Source of the DNA: Halobacillus mangrovi | Lineage (GTDB): Bacteria > Bacillota > Bacilli > Bacillales > Halobacillaceae | Length of the DNA: 64,000 nt | Assembly: GCF_002097535.1 (NCBI RefSeq) | Contig: NZ_CP020772.1 | Location: 3,867,501 to 3,931,500, forward strand | Reading direction: 5' to 3' | Shown here: positions 48,159-56,367 of the stretch, piece after piece | How positions within the stretch are numbered: the first letter of the stretch is position 1 | Layout of the letters: each line of letters begins with the position of its first letter | Position numbers and translations under genes: made by a program | Notes under the pieces: model-generated | The model's database searches: none | The model's input: only the letters and a program-made list of their open reading frames with translations | What the model was told of the DNA's origin: nothing

Positions 48159-48193
48159 AAAAAGTCCCTATAACGACTGTCATAGGGACTTTT
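48159..48193 (-). terminator. terminator after the DUF2254 gene
   Basis: AAAAGTCCCTAT pairs perfectly with ATAGGGACTTTT, with T run on the minus strand. Confidence 0.88.
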
Positions 48194-48206
48194 ATCTAGA
48201 GCCTAT

Positions 48207-49508
48207 TTAAATAGGCTGATCACATGCCGCAGCTAATTTTCGGGCCTGTTTCTTATAATACTTTTGGTCCAGATCATCCAATTCATCGGTATCTATTGCA
48301 TTCATCATGTATTTACCGAATCTCCATACCTCGTCTTTTACAGCTTTGTCGTTTACAACAGATATTTTATATAACGCCTCCAGGACACCGTTCATGACGG
48401 AAATATCGTGATACCCGTAAATTCTGATTTGATAAAAGCTTTTATATAAATAGTCTTGTAAAGTTCTTGGTTCCATAATTAAACGTAAGTTCTCTTCGTC
48501 ATCAGAATAATATTTCAGAGGCTGATACACAGCCGCTAATTCAGCAAGCAATGACCCAATACGATTGATACAATTTACGGCTGTATGAGGGTCATTGATG
48601 CCTGGAGAGATCGCCTTCACTGATATTTCTACCAATTTCTGAATAGAGAATTCGATATCCTGAATATCTGTTCGTTCATTGCCGATTAAAATATATTGAA
48701 CACATTCTTCCGGATTGATCTCTTTCTCTTTGTCAAAATGCCAATAATAAAAGATCGGCATTCCCTTCTGAACGTAATCTCCTATATTGAAGTTGGCTTC
48801 CATAATGATGTTTTGATTTTTAGCCCACTCGATAAACGGTTTGAATTGAATACCTTGAAGGTAACCAGACTGATCGGCTTTCACTTCGTTTAAATCTGAC
48901 TGTTTTAAACGATTGATTTCTTCCTGGTCCCATTCCACCGCTTCGTTGTAGTTTTTCTGTTCGAAGGTTCTTTCAATAACAGTAGAAGTACTTTTTCGTA
49001 TTTGACCGATCAAATTATTCACCTGTACAAACCTGGAAGAATGATGAATGAAAATAATGAAAAAGGCCAGACAAATAATAGAAACAATTACAGTAAGAGT
49101 AGGGGTCACTAAACCACTTTGGTCACTCCCTAACAGCAACAGGTTGATCAAGGCAAAGATGAAGCCGAAGGAATAGACGCCTAACACATGCTGCGTAACT
49201 CTGCTTTTCATAAAATCTTGTAAAGTTCTTGGAGAGAATTGTGTGGTGTACGTCGTCAACACGACCATGATTGTGGAAAAACTGATCGTGGTCATCGTCA
49301 AAATCGAGGTGATCAATGAGCCATACAGCGTTTGAGCCACACTTTTTTCTGTAAGGAAGAACTTTGGTAAACTTTCTTTCACCTGTGGAACAATCCAAAA
49401 ATCAAGAACACTGGTCACTGAGACTGATAGAATGGACAGCACGCCATAAAGTGCGGGTAGGAACCAGAAACTGTCTCTGACACTGACTCTAATCTTCTCT
49501 TTATTCAT
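48207..49508 (-). CDS. DUF2254 family predicted membrane protein
   Basis: 433 residues. Four membrane segments in the first ~150 residues (SFWFLPALYGVLSILSVSV onwards), including TTISFSTIMVVLTTYTTQFSPRTL typical of DUF2254. The C-terminal ~280 residues are soluble, with AISPGINDPHTAVNCIN well conserved. Function unknown; it lies between transporters and may be a channel-like or sensor protein (inference). Confidence 0.85.
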   Translation of the reverse strand: MNKEKIRVSVRDSFWFLPALYGVLSILSVSVTSVLDFWIVPQVKESLPKFFLTEKSVAQTLYGSLITSILTMTTISFSTIMVVLTTYTTQFSPRTLQDFMKSRVTQHVLGVYSFGFIFALINLLLLGSDQSGLVTPTLTVIVSIICLAFFIIFIHHSSRFVQVNNLIGQIRKSTSTVIERTFEQKNYNEAVEWDQEEINRLKQSDLNEVKADQSGYLQGIQFKPFIEWAKNQNIIMEANFNIGDYVQKGMPIFYYWHFDKEKEINPEECVQYILIGNERTDIQDIEFSIQKLVEISVKAISPGINDPHTAVNCINRIGSLLAELAAVYQPLKYYSDDEENLRLIMEPRTLQDYLYKSFYQIRIYGYHDISVMNGVLEALYKISVVNDKAVKDEVWRFGKYMMNAIDTDELDDLDQKYYKKQARKLAAACDQPI

Positions 49509-49522
49509 CCCTCATCCTCCTG

Positions 49523-50098
49523 CTAGTATAATAATTTCTCCAACCATTGATGCTCCGGCTGGTGGTGCATTAATGCCTGCTTCAACCATTCTTTTTGATG
49601 TTCGTTAAGAAATGGAAAGACGTAGTGGAAATCCTGATGATCTTTTTCCTGTGTCTGTTTCGCTTTATAAAGCAGAACGATTTCCGGGTTCAAGTAAGGA
49701 ATACCATATTCCGATTGTAAATTCATGCTCGAAAGTGGAAAAGAGATCTTCGTATCCCTTCTGAATCTCCACTTCCCATGTCTACGCTCATTCAACAAGA
49801 ATTCGACAGCTTCTTTTCCAAAGAAAGAAGCATGAATTTCATGTAAAGGAGGTTCAAGACTCTTTTCGAAATCCCAGGCTACTAGTTGACCATTGCTTAC
49901 AACTTGCACTTCCCACCCTTTTAAAAGATCTTGTAGATAGGGCTGCTCGTCACGGAATATTGCTACTTCTAAATCATTATGATCTCTTGTTTCTTCACCG
50001 ATATGAAGATCGATCGCCCATCCCCCTGCGATCATCCACTTACCAGGATAAGTTCTCATCAACTTTTTCACTTTCATACACGGCTCAAACATATCCAA
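49523..50098 (-). CDS. nucleotidyltransferase-fold protein, AadB/LinB-like
   Basis: 191 residues. WMIAGGWAIDLHIGEETRDHNDLEVAIFRDEQ (in part, residues about 21-50) matches the minimal nucleotidyltransferase core GGWAxDLxxGxxxRxHxDxD of the aminoglycoside-2''-adenylyltransferase / lincosamide nucleotidyltransferase group; the metal-binding pair is DLE rather than DxD, with N before D. It may therefore be inactive or use another substrate. 14 bp upstream of the DUF2254 gene in the same direction. Confidence 0.78.
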   Translation of the reverse strand: MDMFEPCMKVKKLMRTYPGKWMIAGGWAIDLHIGEETRDHNDLEVAIFRDEQPYLQDLLKGWEVQVVSNGQLVAWDFEKSLEPPLHEIHASFFGKEAVEFLLNERRHGKWRFRRDTKISFPLSSMNLQSEYGIPYLNPEIVLLYKAKQTQEKDHQDFHYVFPFLNEHQKEWLKQALMHHQPEHQWLEKLLY

Positions 50099-50218
50099 CC
50101 ACCTCTATCGTCATGTTTCCCCTTTTTCACATCAAGTATCACCATCCAATAAATTCAATTTATTCTGACAAATATACTGCTCATCTGCTAAAATATCATC
50201 TAAAGGAGGAATGTAATT

Positions 50219-50800
50219 TTGCTGACAGGAGAACTGGTCGAATTAAGACCTGTGTCAAGAAATGACTTAGATAAGCTGTACGAGTGGGCCAACGATGAAG
50301 CCCTTACTTCTTTAGGCTCTGGAAGCCAATCTGCGCTTCAGAACAACAACCCAAAAGAAGCCATCCAGGCTCATTATGAACAAAACTTGACCTCCCATAA
50401 TTTATGGCAAGATGGGAACGTATTTATGGTTTATACGTTGGCAACAAAGGATCCAATCGGGAAGTGTGATTACCGAAATTTAAACCCGGTGACGAGGAGT
50501 GCCGAAGTCGGTCTCAGTATTGGCGAGCGGGAGTACTGGGGGAAAGGATATGGAAAAGATATTCTTTATACCCTTCTGGATCATTTGTTCCTTACTTTAA
50601 ATATGCGCAGGGTCCAGTTGGATACATGGAGCGGAAATACTCAAGCAGTAAGGTTATACGAAAAAGTTGGTTTTCAAACAGAAGGAAGATTAAGAGAGAA
50701 CGAATATGTTCAAGGACAATATTACGATACTATGCTGATGGGGGTCTTGAAAGAAGAGTATCTGTTAAAAAGAAATGAAAATAAGAAGAACTATACATAA
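50219..50800 (+). CDS. GNAT family N-acetyltransferase
   Basis: 193 residues from TTG (AAAGGAGG 9 bases upstream). RimJ/RimL-type GNAT: LVELRPVSRNDLDKLYEW start, acetyl-CoA loop IGEREYWGKGYGKD, and RLYEKVGFQTEGRLRE. It may acetylate a protein N terminus, amine or drug. Stand-alone gene. Confidence 0.9.
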   Translation: MLTGELVELRPVSRNDLDKLYEWANDEALTSLGSGSQSALQNNNPKEAIQAHYEQNLTSHNLWQDGNVFMVYTLATKDPIGKCDYRNLNPVTRSAEVGLSIGEREYWGKGYGKDILYTLLDHLFLTLNMRRVQLDTWSGNTQAVRLYEKVGFQTEGRLRENEYVQGQYYDTMLMGVLKEEYLLKRNENKKNYT

Positions 50801-50903
50801 ATGAAGAAAGAGGATGTTTTTATTAGGAAATTATAGGGAATAACCAACCAACCTCATAAAATTCTACACCTCTTCACGTCTTATTTTGCAGAAAGGAGCT
50901 CCT

Positions 50904-52439
50904 ATGAAAAAAGAATTTAGAAATCCAGTGTTTATGATCTCTGCTTCAGTGATTTTGGTCCTTGTTATTCTAGGTGCCGTAAACCCTGAAGGCTTTGGTG
51001 CTGTCGCTACAACTCTGTTTAATTTCACCACAATCAATTTTGGCTGGTTCTACTTAATTTCTGTTTTTGGTTTCGTAATATTCTTAGTTGCCCTGGCACT
51101 CAGTAAATATGGCAAGATCAAAATCGGTCCTCCCGATTCAAAACCTGAGTATCCATTTTTCACCTGGATCGGCATGCTCTTCTCAGCTGGCTTTGGTGCC
51201 GGACTAGTATTTTGGGGTGTCGCTGAACCAATGAGTCATTTCTTTACTACACCTTTCAACAGCCTGGAAGCTCAGACCGAAGACGCCGCTCGAGTAGCCA
51301 TGGGTTATGCATTTTTCCACTGGGGAATTAACCAATGGTCCGTTTTTGCCATTGTTGGTTTGTTAATCGCTTACTTACAGTTCAGAAAAGATAAGGACGG
51401 GCTCGTGTCCACTGCTCTTGAACCCGTTTTAGGTAAGAAAAAAAGTGTAAAAACTTCCATTGACTCGTTAGCTGTCATTGCCACTGTAATGGGGATTGCC
51501 ACCTCTCTCGGTTTAGGGATTTTACAGATGAATGGTGGATTAAAAGCGGTGTTTGGTGTTCCAAACAGCATATGGATCCAACTGGCAATCACAGGGGCCT
51601 TACTTGCTTTATACTTAATTTCTTCCAGTTCAGGACTTAACAAAGGAATTAAATGGCTGAGTAACATTAACTTAGGATTGTGTTTAATTCTTTTAGCCTT
51701 TGTTTTTATCGCTGGTCCTACTGTATTCATACTTAACACTTTCACTCTAGGATTGGGAGATTACATTACTAATTTTGTAGGCTACAGTTTACGTCTTACT
51801 CCTTATGAAGGAGGCAGCTGGCTGCGAGATTGGACGATATTTTATTGGGCATGGGTTATTGCGTGGTCTCCATTCGTAGGAGCGTTCGTCGCGCGTGTAT
51901 CCAGAGGTCGGTCTATCCGGCAATTCATATTTGGGGTACTCGTCGTACCTCCGGCCATTGCTTGTTTCTGGATTGCTACCTTTGGAGGTACAGCTTTGAA
52001 CAGTGACTTGAATAATGGTACCAATATTGCTGAAGCGGTAAATAATGATGTAACGGTTGCACTTTTTGAAACCTATCAGCACCTCCCGATGACAGGGTTG
52101 TTGTCCATATTGTCCATATTATTGATTGCAACCTTTCTTATCACATCTGCCGACTCGGCTACGTATATTTTGGCAAGTATGACTTCTAATGGAACCTTAA
52201 CGCCTGCTTTGCCAATTAAAATTATATGGGGAGTATTAATGGCAGCCATTGCAGCAGTATTATTAGTTGCAGGAGGATTAAACGCCTTGCAGACTGCCTC
52301 CTTAGTCTCTGCCCTCCCATTCACCGTGGTTATCATTCTATTCGTTTACGCCTTTACGAAGATGATACGAAAAGAACCTTTGCCACGAAGAAGAGAAGAA
52401 CATACAGAGCAACATTTCCACAAGCGAAAAAACGGATAA
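50904..52439 (+). CDS. BCCT family transporter (second)
   Basis: 511 residues from ATG at 50,904 (AAAGGAG 5 bases before). Twelve membrane segments with the BCCT signature in WTIFYWAWVIAWSPFVGAFVARVSRGRS-type region (about 315-345) and TSADSATYILASMTSNG. The glycine stretch is GFGAGLVFWGVAEP, differing from GMGIG in the OpuD-like protein, so substrate or coupling may differ (choline, carnitine or another betaine). Confidence 0.9.
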   Translation: MKKEFRNPVFMISASVILVLVILGAVNPEGFGAVATTLFNFTTINFGWFYLISVFGFVIFLVALALSKYGKIKIGPPDSKPEYPFFTWIGMLFSAGFGAGLVFWGVAEPMSHFFTTPFNSLEAQTEDAARVAMGYAFFHWGINQWSVFAIVGLLIAYLQFRKDKDGLVSTALEPVLGKKKSVKTSIDSLAVIATVMGIATSLGLGILQMNGGLKAVFGVPNSIWIQLAITGALLALYLISSSSGLNKGIKWLSNINLGLCLILLAFVFIAGPTVFILNTFTLGLGDYITNFVGYSLRLTPYEGGSWLRDWTIFYWAWVIAWSPFVGAFVARVSRGRSIRQFIFGVLVVPPAIACFWIATFGGTALNSDLNNGTNIAEAVNNDVTVALFETYQHLPMTGLLSILSILLIATFLITSADSATYILASMTSNGTLTPALPIKIIWGVLMAAIAAVLLVAGGLNALQTASLVSALPFTVVIILFVYAFTKMIRKEPLPRRREEHTEQHFHKRKNG

Positions 52440-52456
52440 GTCAAGTCTAAATCAGG

Positions 52457-52489
52457 AAAGCTCCCTCAGCCATTTTGAGGGAGCTTTTT
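52457..52489 (+). terminator. terminator after the second BCCT gene
   Basis: AAAGCTCCCTCA pairs perfectly with TGAGGGAGCTTT, then TT on the plus strand. Also faces the convergent AimR-like gene. Confidence 0.85.
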
Positions 52490-52497
52490 CTTACTCT

Positions 52498-53535
52498 TTA
52501 ACAATTTTGGAGTCGATTTAAATATCGTTCTATATATATGATAGGAATCTGAGCATAAAATTGATCGCCGAGTTCATGAATGAATCTATGATGTGCACGG
52601 ACAAGTCTTCCTTTGCTATTGGTAGCTGCCCCAAGATAACACTCTTGTAAAGGGGTCAGCCCATCCAATTGAGATAGAATATTCTCAGCTGTTTTGAAAT
52701 TGTTTTCAGCAATAGCTAAATGGGCGGTTTCAATTGGGTCAGGTGTGGAGATGTTTTCCGTTTGGCAATGGAAGGCAGATATGAAAGGGATAGTGTGGTG
52801 TTTAATCATTTTAGCTGTATGGGTGAGAAGGTTTTTATTTGCGAGTTCAAGGGCGATTGTGGCGTTATGTATGGAATATTGATAGCCTTTATACAAATTA
52901 CATAAAGCTAATTCATGATACATGTTACATATTTTTCTCGATGATAATTCAGAGTTGATGATTTTATAAGCATATCTGTTAGCTAGCAGTGGATTGTTCG
53001 TCTTCCAATAGTGCTGAAACAGCAACTCGTTAAACCTCAATTTTAAATAATAATATAAGAGAGGTTCATTGATCGTGCTCAAAGCCTGGTCACAAACTTC
53101 CAAGTATTTATCTAGTCCCGTGTATTGCTTTGAGTCATAATAAAAGTGCACGATAATAAACATATGCAAACACCGAAGCGTGGGGTGGGAGAATTTTAAC
53201 GCTTTTATTTTTTTAAATTGTAATTCTGTGACAGCCTTGTGCTTCCTCTTCATTAATAATCGATATAGCATAGAAACATTGGAATCGAATTCTCTAGAGT
53301 GTACAAGCAACTCTAACTCTGAGAAAAAATCATTCATATATAAAAATTCTAAAAAAGCAATTTGATCTTCTATGGACTTAGGCTTTTCATTAAGACAGTA
53401 TTTCTTAGTCAGATGCATAGCCAGTTCTCTGGAGTGATCCTCTAGATAAGAGCTGTAAACCTCATATAATTGGGAAGTGTGGTTCATCTGTAAACGGTGC
53501 AAAGGACTAGGTTCAATCATTTGGTGATTCACCAT
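52498..53535 (-). CDS. AimR-like TPR pheromone-receptor protein without DNA-binding domain
   Basis: 345 residues, all helical. Resembles phage AimR (lysis-lysogeny communication receptor) over the TPR part: MNDFFSELELLVHS near residue 70, the central ELALCNLYKGYQYSIHNA region, and the C-terminal HELGDQFYAQIPIIYIERY. AimR proteins are near 380-390 residues with an N-terminal helix-turn-helix; that part is missing here, the N terminus being MVNHQMIEPSPLHRLQMN. No peptide (aimP) gene follows: the end is 9 bp from a terminator. AT-rich codon use compared with neighbours. It may act as a peptide-controlled protein-binding factor or be a domesticated remnant. Confidence 0.75.
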   Translation of the reverse strand: MVNHQMIEPSPLHRLQMNHTSQLYEVYSSYLEDHSRELAMHLTKKYCLNEKPKSIEDQIAFLEFLYMNDFFSELELLVHSREFDSNVSMLYRLLMKRKHKAVTELQFKKIKALKFSHPTLRCLHMFIIVHFYYDSKQYTGLDKYLEVCDQALSTINEPLLYYYLKLRFNELLFQHYWKTNNPLLANRYAYKIINSELSSRKICNMYHELALCNLYKGYQYSIHNATIALELANKNLLTHTAKMIKHHTIPFISAFHCQTENISTPDPIETAHLAIAENNFKTAENILSQLDGLTPLQECYLGAATNSKGRLVRAHHRFIHELGDQFYAQIPIIYIERYLNRLQNC

Positions 53536-53637
53536 GGATCATCATCCCTTCTTCCAGCTTGTTTTTATTTTATTGTTATTTGTCAATAATGTCTAGTTTA
53601 TTATTTGATTTATTAGAAAATTAATATTTTTGAAAAC

Positions 53638-53675
53638 AAAAAGTCTTCTGCCGATGAAAGACAGAAGACTTTTTT
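53638..53675 (-). terminator. terminator after the DUF457 gene
   Basis: AAAAAGTCTTCTG pairs with CAGAAGACTTTTT, T run on the minus strand. Confidence 0.88.
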
Positions 53676-53676
53676 G

Positions 53677-54288
53677 TTAAAAAATCGTGGCGGTCAGAAA
53701 CCATACATTCCATATGACCAGGCTGTAAACAATCATTCTCTCAATGTAAGAGCCTGTCCTGAAGGTGAACAGAAACTGCACGTGCTTCCTTGAAATTGGA
53801 TAGACGATCGGAATGCCTCTTTTGGTTATGTAATCGGCAAAAAGATGAGAAATGACTCCGATAATAAGTCCACTCAAGTAAAACCATGGGATATGAAAGA
53901 TCCTTTCGATCAATACGCTGTAAACGATTAATAGAAGAATAAACAACAGCGAGTGAGTCATTTTTCGATGACTCCGGATCATGATTAATACCGGCAGAAG
54001 AAGCAAGACGAAAACTTTCAGCTGCTCCCTATACATATCTAAATAATGAGGCGCGAATAAGTAACTTAACAGGGCGACGGAAAATAAAATCATCAACCCT
54101 CTCCAGAATTTACTCCCTAATCTGGAGGTTGGGGTATCAATATCAGGGAGCAATGATCCAAATATAACAAAAACAAAAAATAGTACGGTTTGAAAAGGCT
54201 TGTCGTATGTAATTTCTAATTGCGGTAGCAGGGTCAATGCTCCTAATCCAAAGGTGAACCCTACGACTTGATGCCCTGGTGCCATCAT
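53677..54288 (-). CDS. YdjM/DUF457-type membrane-bound metal-dependent hydrolase
   Basis: 203 residues, about five membrane segments. His/Asp motifs of the family: GHQVVGF at the start, GSLLPDIDTPTSRLG, RKMTHSLLF and SHLFADYITKRGIPIVYP. The members are predicted hydrolases, with the E. coli relative YdjM under LexA control; substrate unknown. Confidence 0.87.
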   Translation of the reverse strand: MMAPGHQVVGFTFGLGALTLLPQLEITYDKPFQTVLFFVFVIFGSLLPDIDTPTSRLGSKFWRGLMILFSVALLSYLFAPHYLDMYREQLKVFVLLLLPVLIMIRSHRKMTHSLLFILLLIVYSVLIERIFHIPWFYLSGLIIGVISHLFADYITKRGIPIVYPISRKHVQFLFTFRTGSYIERMIVYSLVIWNVWFLTATIF

Positions 54289-54439
54289 GATGATAGTTAG
54301 TCCTTTCTTTTAACATTTGTTTGTGAATATTTTCAATTTTTTCTTAACTTTTATAAGATCTGTCCTCTTCCACAATTGCCTTCTTATCTTAAAGACTTGA
54401 ATTCGAGATATTCTCGGTGCCGTTACGTAATAAGCGTAA

Positions 54440-54564
54440 GGTTGGCTGGAAAAAGACTCGCTTTCCTGCGGGGGGAACTGGCAAGCCTCCTCGTTCGCTG
54501 CGCTCCCTGTGGGGTCTCGCCTAGGTCCTTCTCCCGCGGGAGTCTCGTCATTTTCCATCCAACC
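54440..54564. repeat. type 1 dispersed repeat, copy B (125 bp)
   Basis: Arms GGTTGGCTGGAAAA and TTTTCCATCCAACC (one mismatch) enclose the same core as copy A, in opposite orientation: CGCTTTCCTGCGGGGG, GTGGGGTCTCGCC, CTTCTCCCGCGGGAGTCTCG. The gene-free stretch 54,289-54,907 holds copies B and C; nothing else is seen. Confidence 0.8.
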
Positions 54565-54678
54565 CATATGTAGGGTAATGAACGGCCCCATTTAACTGGG
54601 GTAAGGAGGCTCTGATATCCTAGATTACAGATAGATTTTCGATACCAATATCGTTTCCGTTACTCCCAACAGCGGTAA

Positions 54679-54798
54679 GGAGGTCCGGGAAATCGCGAGA
54701 CTCCTGTGGGATGAACATGATAGGTGAGACCCCGGAGAGCTTTAGCTCGAGGAGGCTCAGCACATGCCTACGGAAAGCGAGTGATTTCTCGGACCTCC
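54679..54798. repeat. type 1 dispersed repeat, copy C (120 bp)
   Basis: Arms GGAGGTCCGGGAAATC and GATTTCTCGGACCTCC (one mismatch) enclose a core with GCGAGACTCCTGTGGGA, GGTGAGACCCCGGAGAGC, GAGGAGGCTC and CGGAAAGCGAG, in the orientation of copy A. Confidence 0.75.
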
Positions 54799-54907
54799 AA
54801 ACTCTACTTTTGCCAACGGAAAGCTCACAGTACCTCGAAATTGAGTATTCAACTATTCTGCTATTAAACTGAATAAGTTTCAATAAAGTGTAAAATCAAC
54901 AATTATG

Positions 54908-54938
54908 TAAAATAGCCCACAATGATTGCGGGCTTTTG
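54908..54938 (-). terminator. terminator after the IscA-like gene
   Basis: AGCCCACAA pairs with TTGCGGGCT (one mismatch); TATTTTAC follows on the minus strand. Confidence 0.65.
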
Positions 54939-54940
54939 TT

Positions 54941-55225
54941 TTAGCAGTCTTTTTCAGGAAGTCCAAGCATTTGGAATTTAGGGCCTTCCATTGTCTGTTT
55001 CCCTTCAATCGTCAAAGATTCTGTCAAATGGATTATTCGCCGATCGATAGCCACAGGAATAGAATTGATATGATGTAATTCATCATCCGCTTCCGGTTCA
55101 CCTATTGCCATGCCAATGTCAGGTTCACCACAGCCGTACCCTGCAAAAAATAATCGTAAACAGCCGGCAGTTTCTTCTTCTAATATCGGATTCAGCAAAT
55201 CACGAGCTTGATCAGTGATTTTCAT
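54941..55225 (-). CDS. HesB/IscA-like iron-sulfur biogenesis-type protein
   Basis: 94 residues from ATG at 55,225 (GAAGGAG before it). Starts MKITDQARDLLNPILEEE, the A-type scaffold opening; cysteines lie in AGCLRLFF, GYGCGEP and at the C-terminal residue. The arrangement differs from the usual C-x60-C-x-C, so iron-sulfur binding is likely but not certain. Resembles Bacillus YneR-type HesB proteins. Confidence 0.78.
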   Translation of the reverse strand: MKITDQARDLLNPILEEETAGCLRLFFAGYGCGEPDIGMAIGEPEADDELHHINSIPVAIDRRIIHLTESLTIEGKQTMEGPKFQMLGLPEKDC

Positions 55226-55334
55226 ATTTTTCTCTCCTTCGACTCTAAAATACCACATTTTACGGCTTAACATAAGTCATAAACCTTTTTTCTCAGTAGC
55301 TATCCTTCCCAATATAAAAAAGATTTTTACCTAT

Positions 55335-55370
55335 TAAAAAAGCCTCCGGAATGATTTCCGGAGGCTTCGT
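55335..55370 (-). terminator. terminator after ohr
   Basis: AAGCCTCCGGA pairs perfectly with TCCGGAGGCTT, six T on the minus strand. Confidence 0.9.
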
Positions 55371-55378
55371 TTTAACTT

Positions 55379-55795
55379 TTATACAGCCTGTGCGTTAATT
55401 TCTACATCAACATTGCCTCGAGTAGCTTTAGAGTAAGGACAAACTTTATGAGCTTCTTGTGCTAGCTCTTCGGCCTCTTCCTGAGAAACACCTTTAACCT
55501 TCACGTTAAGCACTACACCTATTTTAAATCCATTGTCAGCTTCATCTTTCAACAGGCTGACATCTGCTGTAATTTCAGAGTCGATATCCTTCTTTTGCTT
55601 ACTTGCTACAAGGTTAAGAGCTCCATCATAACAAGCGGAATAAGTAGCTGCGAAAAGTTGTTCAGGGTTTGAGCCCTTTTCATCACTTTCGCCAGGCATA
55701 ACCAGATTAAGGTCGATCAAACCATCTTCTGATTTAACATGACCATTTCGGCCTCCTTGCGCGGTTGCGGAAGATGTAAACATTACTTTACTCAC
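55379..55795 (-). CDS. ohr: organic hydroperoxide resistance protein (Ohr, OsmC family)
   Basis: 138 residues from GTG at 55,795 (AAGGAG 8 bases before). Both reactive cysteines are present, in YSACYDGAL (about residue 58) and KVCPYSKAT (about 121); the NPEQLFAATY motif precedes the first. It reduces organic peroxides using lipoyl or other thiols. In B. subtilis OhrB is under sigma-B; a matching promoter is present here. Confidence 0.94.
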   Translation of the reverse strand: MSKVMFTSSATAQGGRNGHVKSEDGLIDLNLVMPGESDEKGSNPEQLFAATYSACYDGALNLVASKQKKDIDSEITADVSLLKDEADNGFKIGVVLNVKVKGVSQEEAEELAQEAHKVCPYSKATRGNVDVEINAQAV

Positions 55796-55840
55796 GATCA
55801 TCACTCCTTGAAATGGATTAAAAGTCTACACAACATTCTC

Positions 55841-55866
55841 ATACCTCTTCTTGAACTCTATTAAAC
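55841..55866 (-). promoter_or_regulatory. candidate sigma-B promoter of ohr
   Basis: GTTTAA, 14 bp, AGGTAT on the minus strand, 46 bp before the ohr start. One mismatch in the -10; same spacing as the rsbV promoter. B. subtilis ohrB is sigma-B dependent. Confidence 0.65.
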
Positions 55867-55870
55867 CTGT

Positions 55871-56152
55871 CTAGTCTTCCTCGATTCGGTACTCTTCTTT
55901 TAAAGATTCAGGAGCCATTTTTACCATCAGCTGCATAATATAGGTAAAGACCGCTACATCATCCACAATCCCTAAGAGGAGTAAGAAATCCGGAATGATA
56001 TCCCAAGGAAAGAGAATGTAGGAAACAATAAAAAAGATGGATAGCCCTTTCTTTCGATTACTCACTTCTTTAGATTGAAAAAAGCGGATAAGGAAAGGGA
56101 TCGATTTTCTAATGTTAAAAACAAACTTTACTCTTCTCCATATCCGAAACAT
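55871..56152 (-). CDS. DUF1232 (YkvA-like) small membrane protein
   Basis: 93 residues from ATG at 56,152 (AGAGGTG 7 bases before); an ATG nine codons earlier lacks this. YILFPWDIIPDFLLLLGIVDDVAVF is the DUF1232 signature with two short hydrophobic stretches. Function unknown. Confidence 0.85.
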   Translation of the reverse strand: MFRIWRRVKFVFNIRKSIPFLIRFFQSKEVSNRKKGLSIFFIVSYILFPWDIIPDFLLLLGIVDDVAVFTYIMQLMVKMAPESLKEEYRIEED

Positions 56153-56251
56153 TGATTTCACCTCTTTAAATATTGCCATTCAATATACATCTTCCCTGCT
56201 GTTCTTGGCCTTAGTCACAATTGCTTAATTAAAACGTATGCTTTAACATAA

Positions 56252-56275
56252 AAAGAAAAGCGGAAGCGCCAGGGA
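56252..56275. repeat. type 2 repeat remnant (5' end only)
   Basis: GAAAAGCGGAAGCGCC resembles the opening of the element at 14,655. The rest of the 188-base gap shows only a weak A/T-rich promoter-like stretch. Confidence 0.4.
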
Positions 56276-56367
56276 CAAATCCCGTGTTTTAGGCTTCTTG
56301 CTCGAACAAATACTAATTCTTGATTACATAAAGATAAAGCAAGAGAAATAAAGGGGAGACACGGAAC

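Noticed and set aside
52440..52497. aimP-like peptide gene downstream of the AimR-like gene
   Set aside because: Only a terminator fits in the 58 bases before the convergent BCCT gene.
54310..54591. 93-codon minus-strand ORF
   Set aside because: Lies over type 1 repeat copy B; similar spurious frames arise from the GC-rich core.
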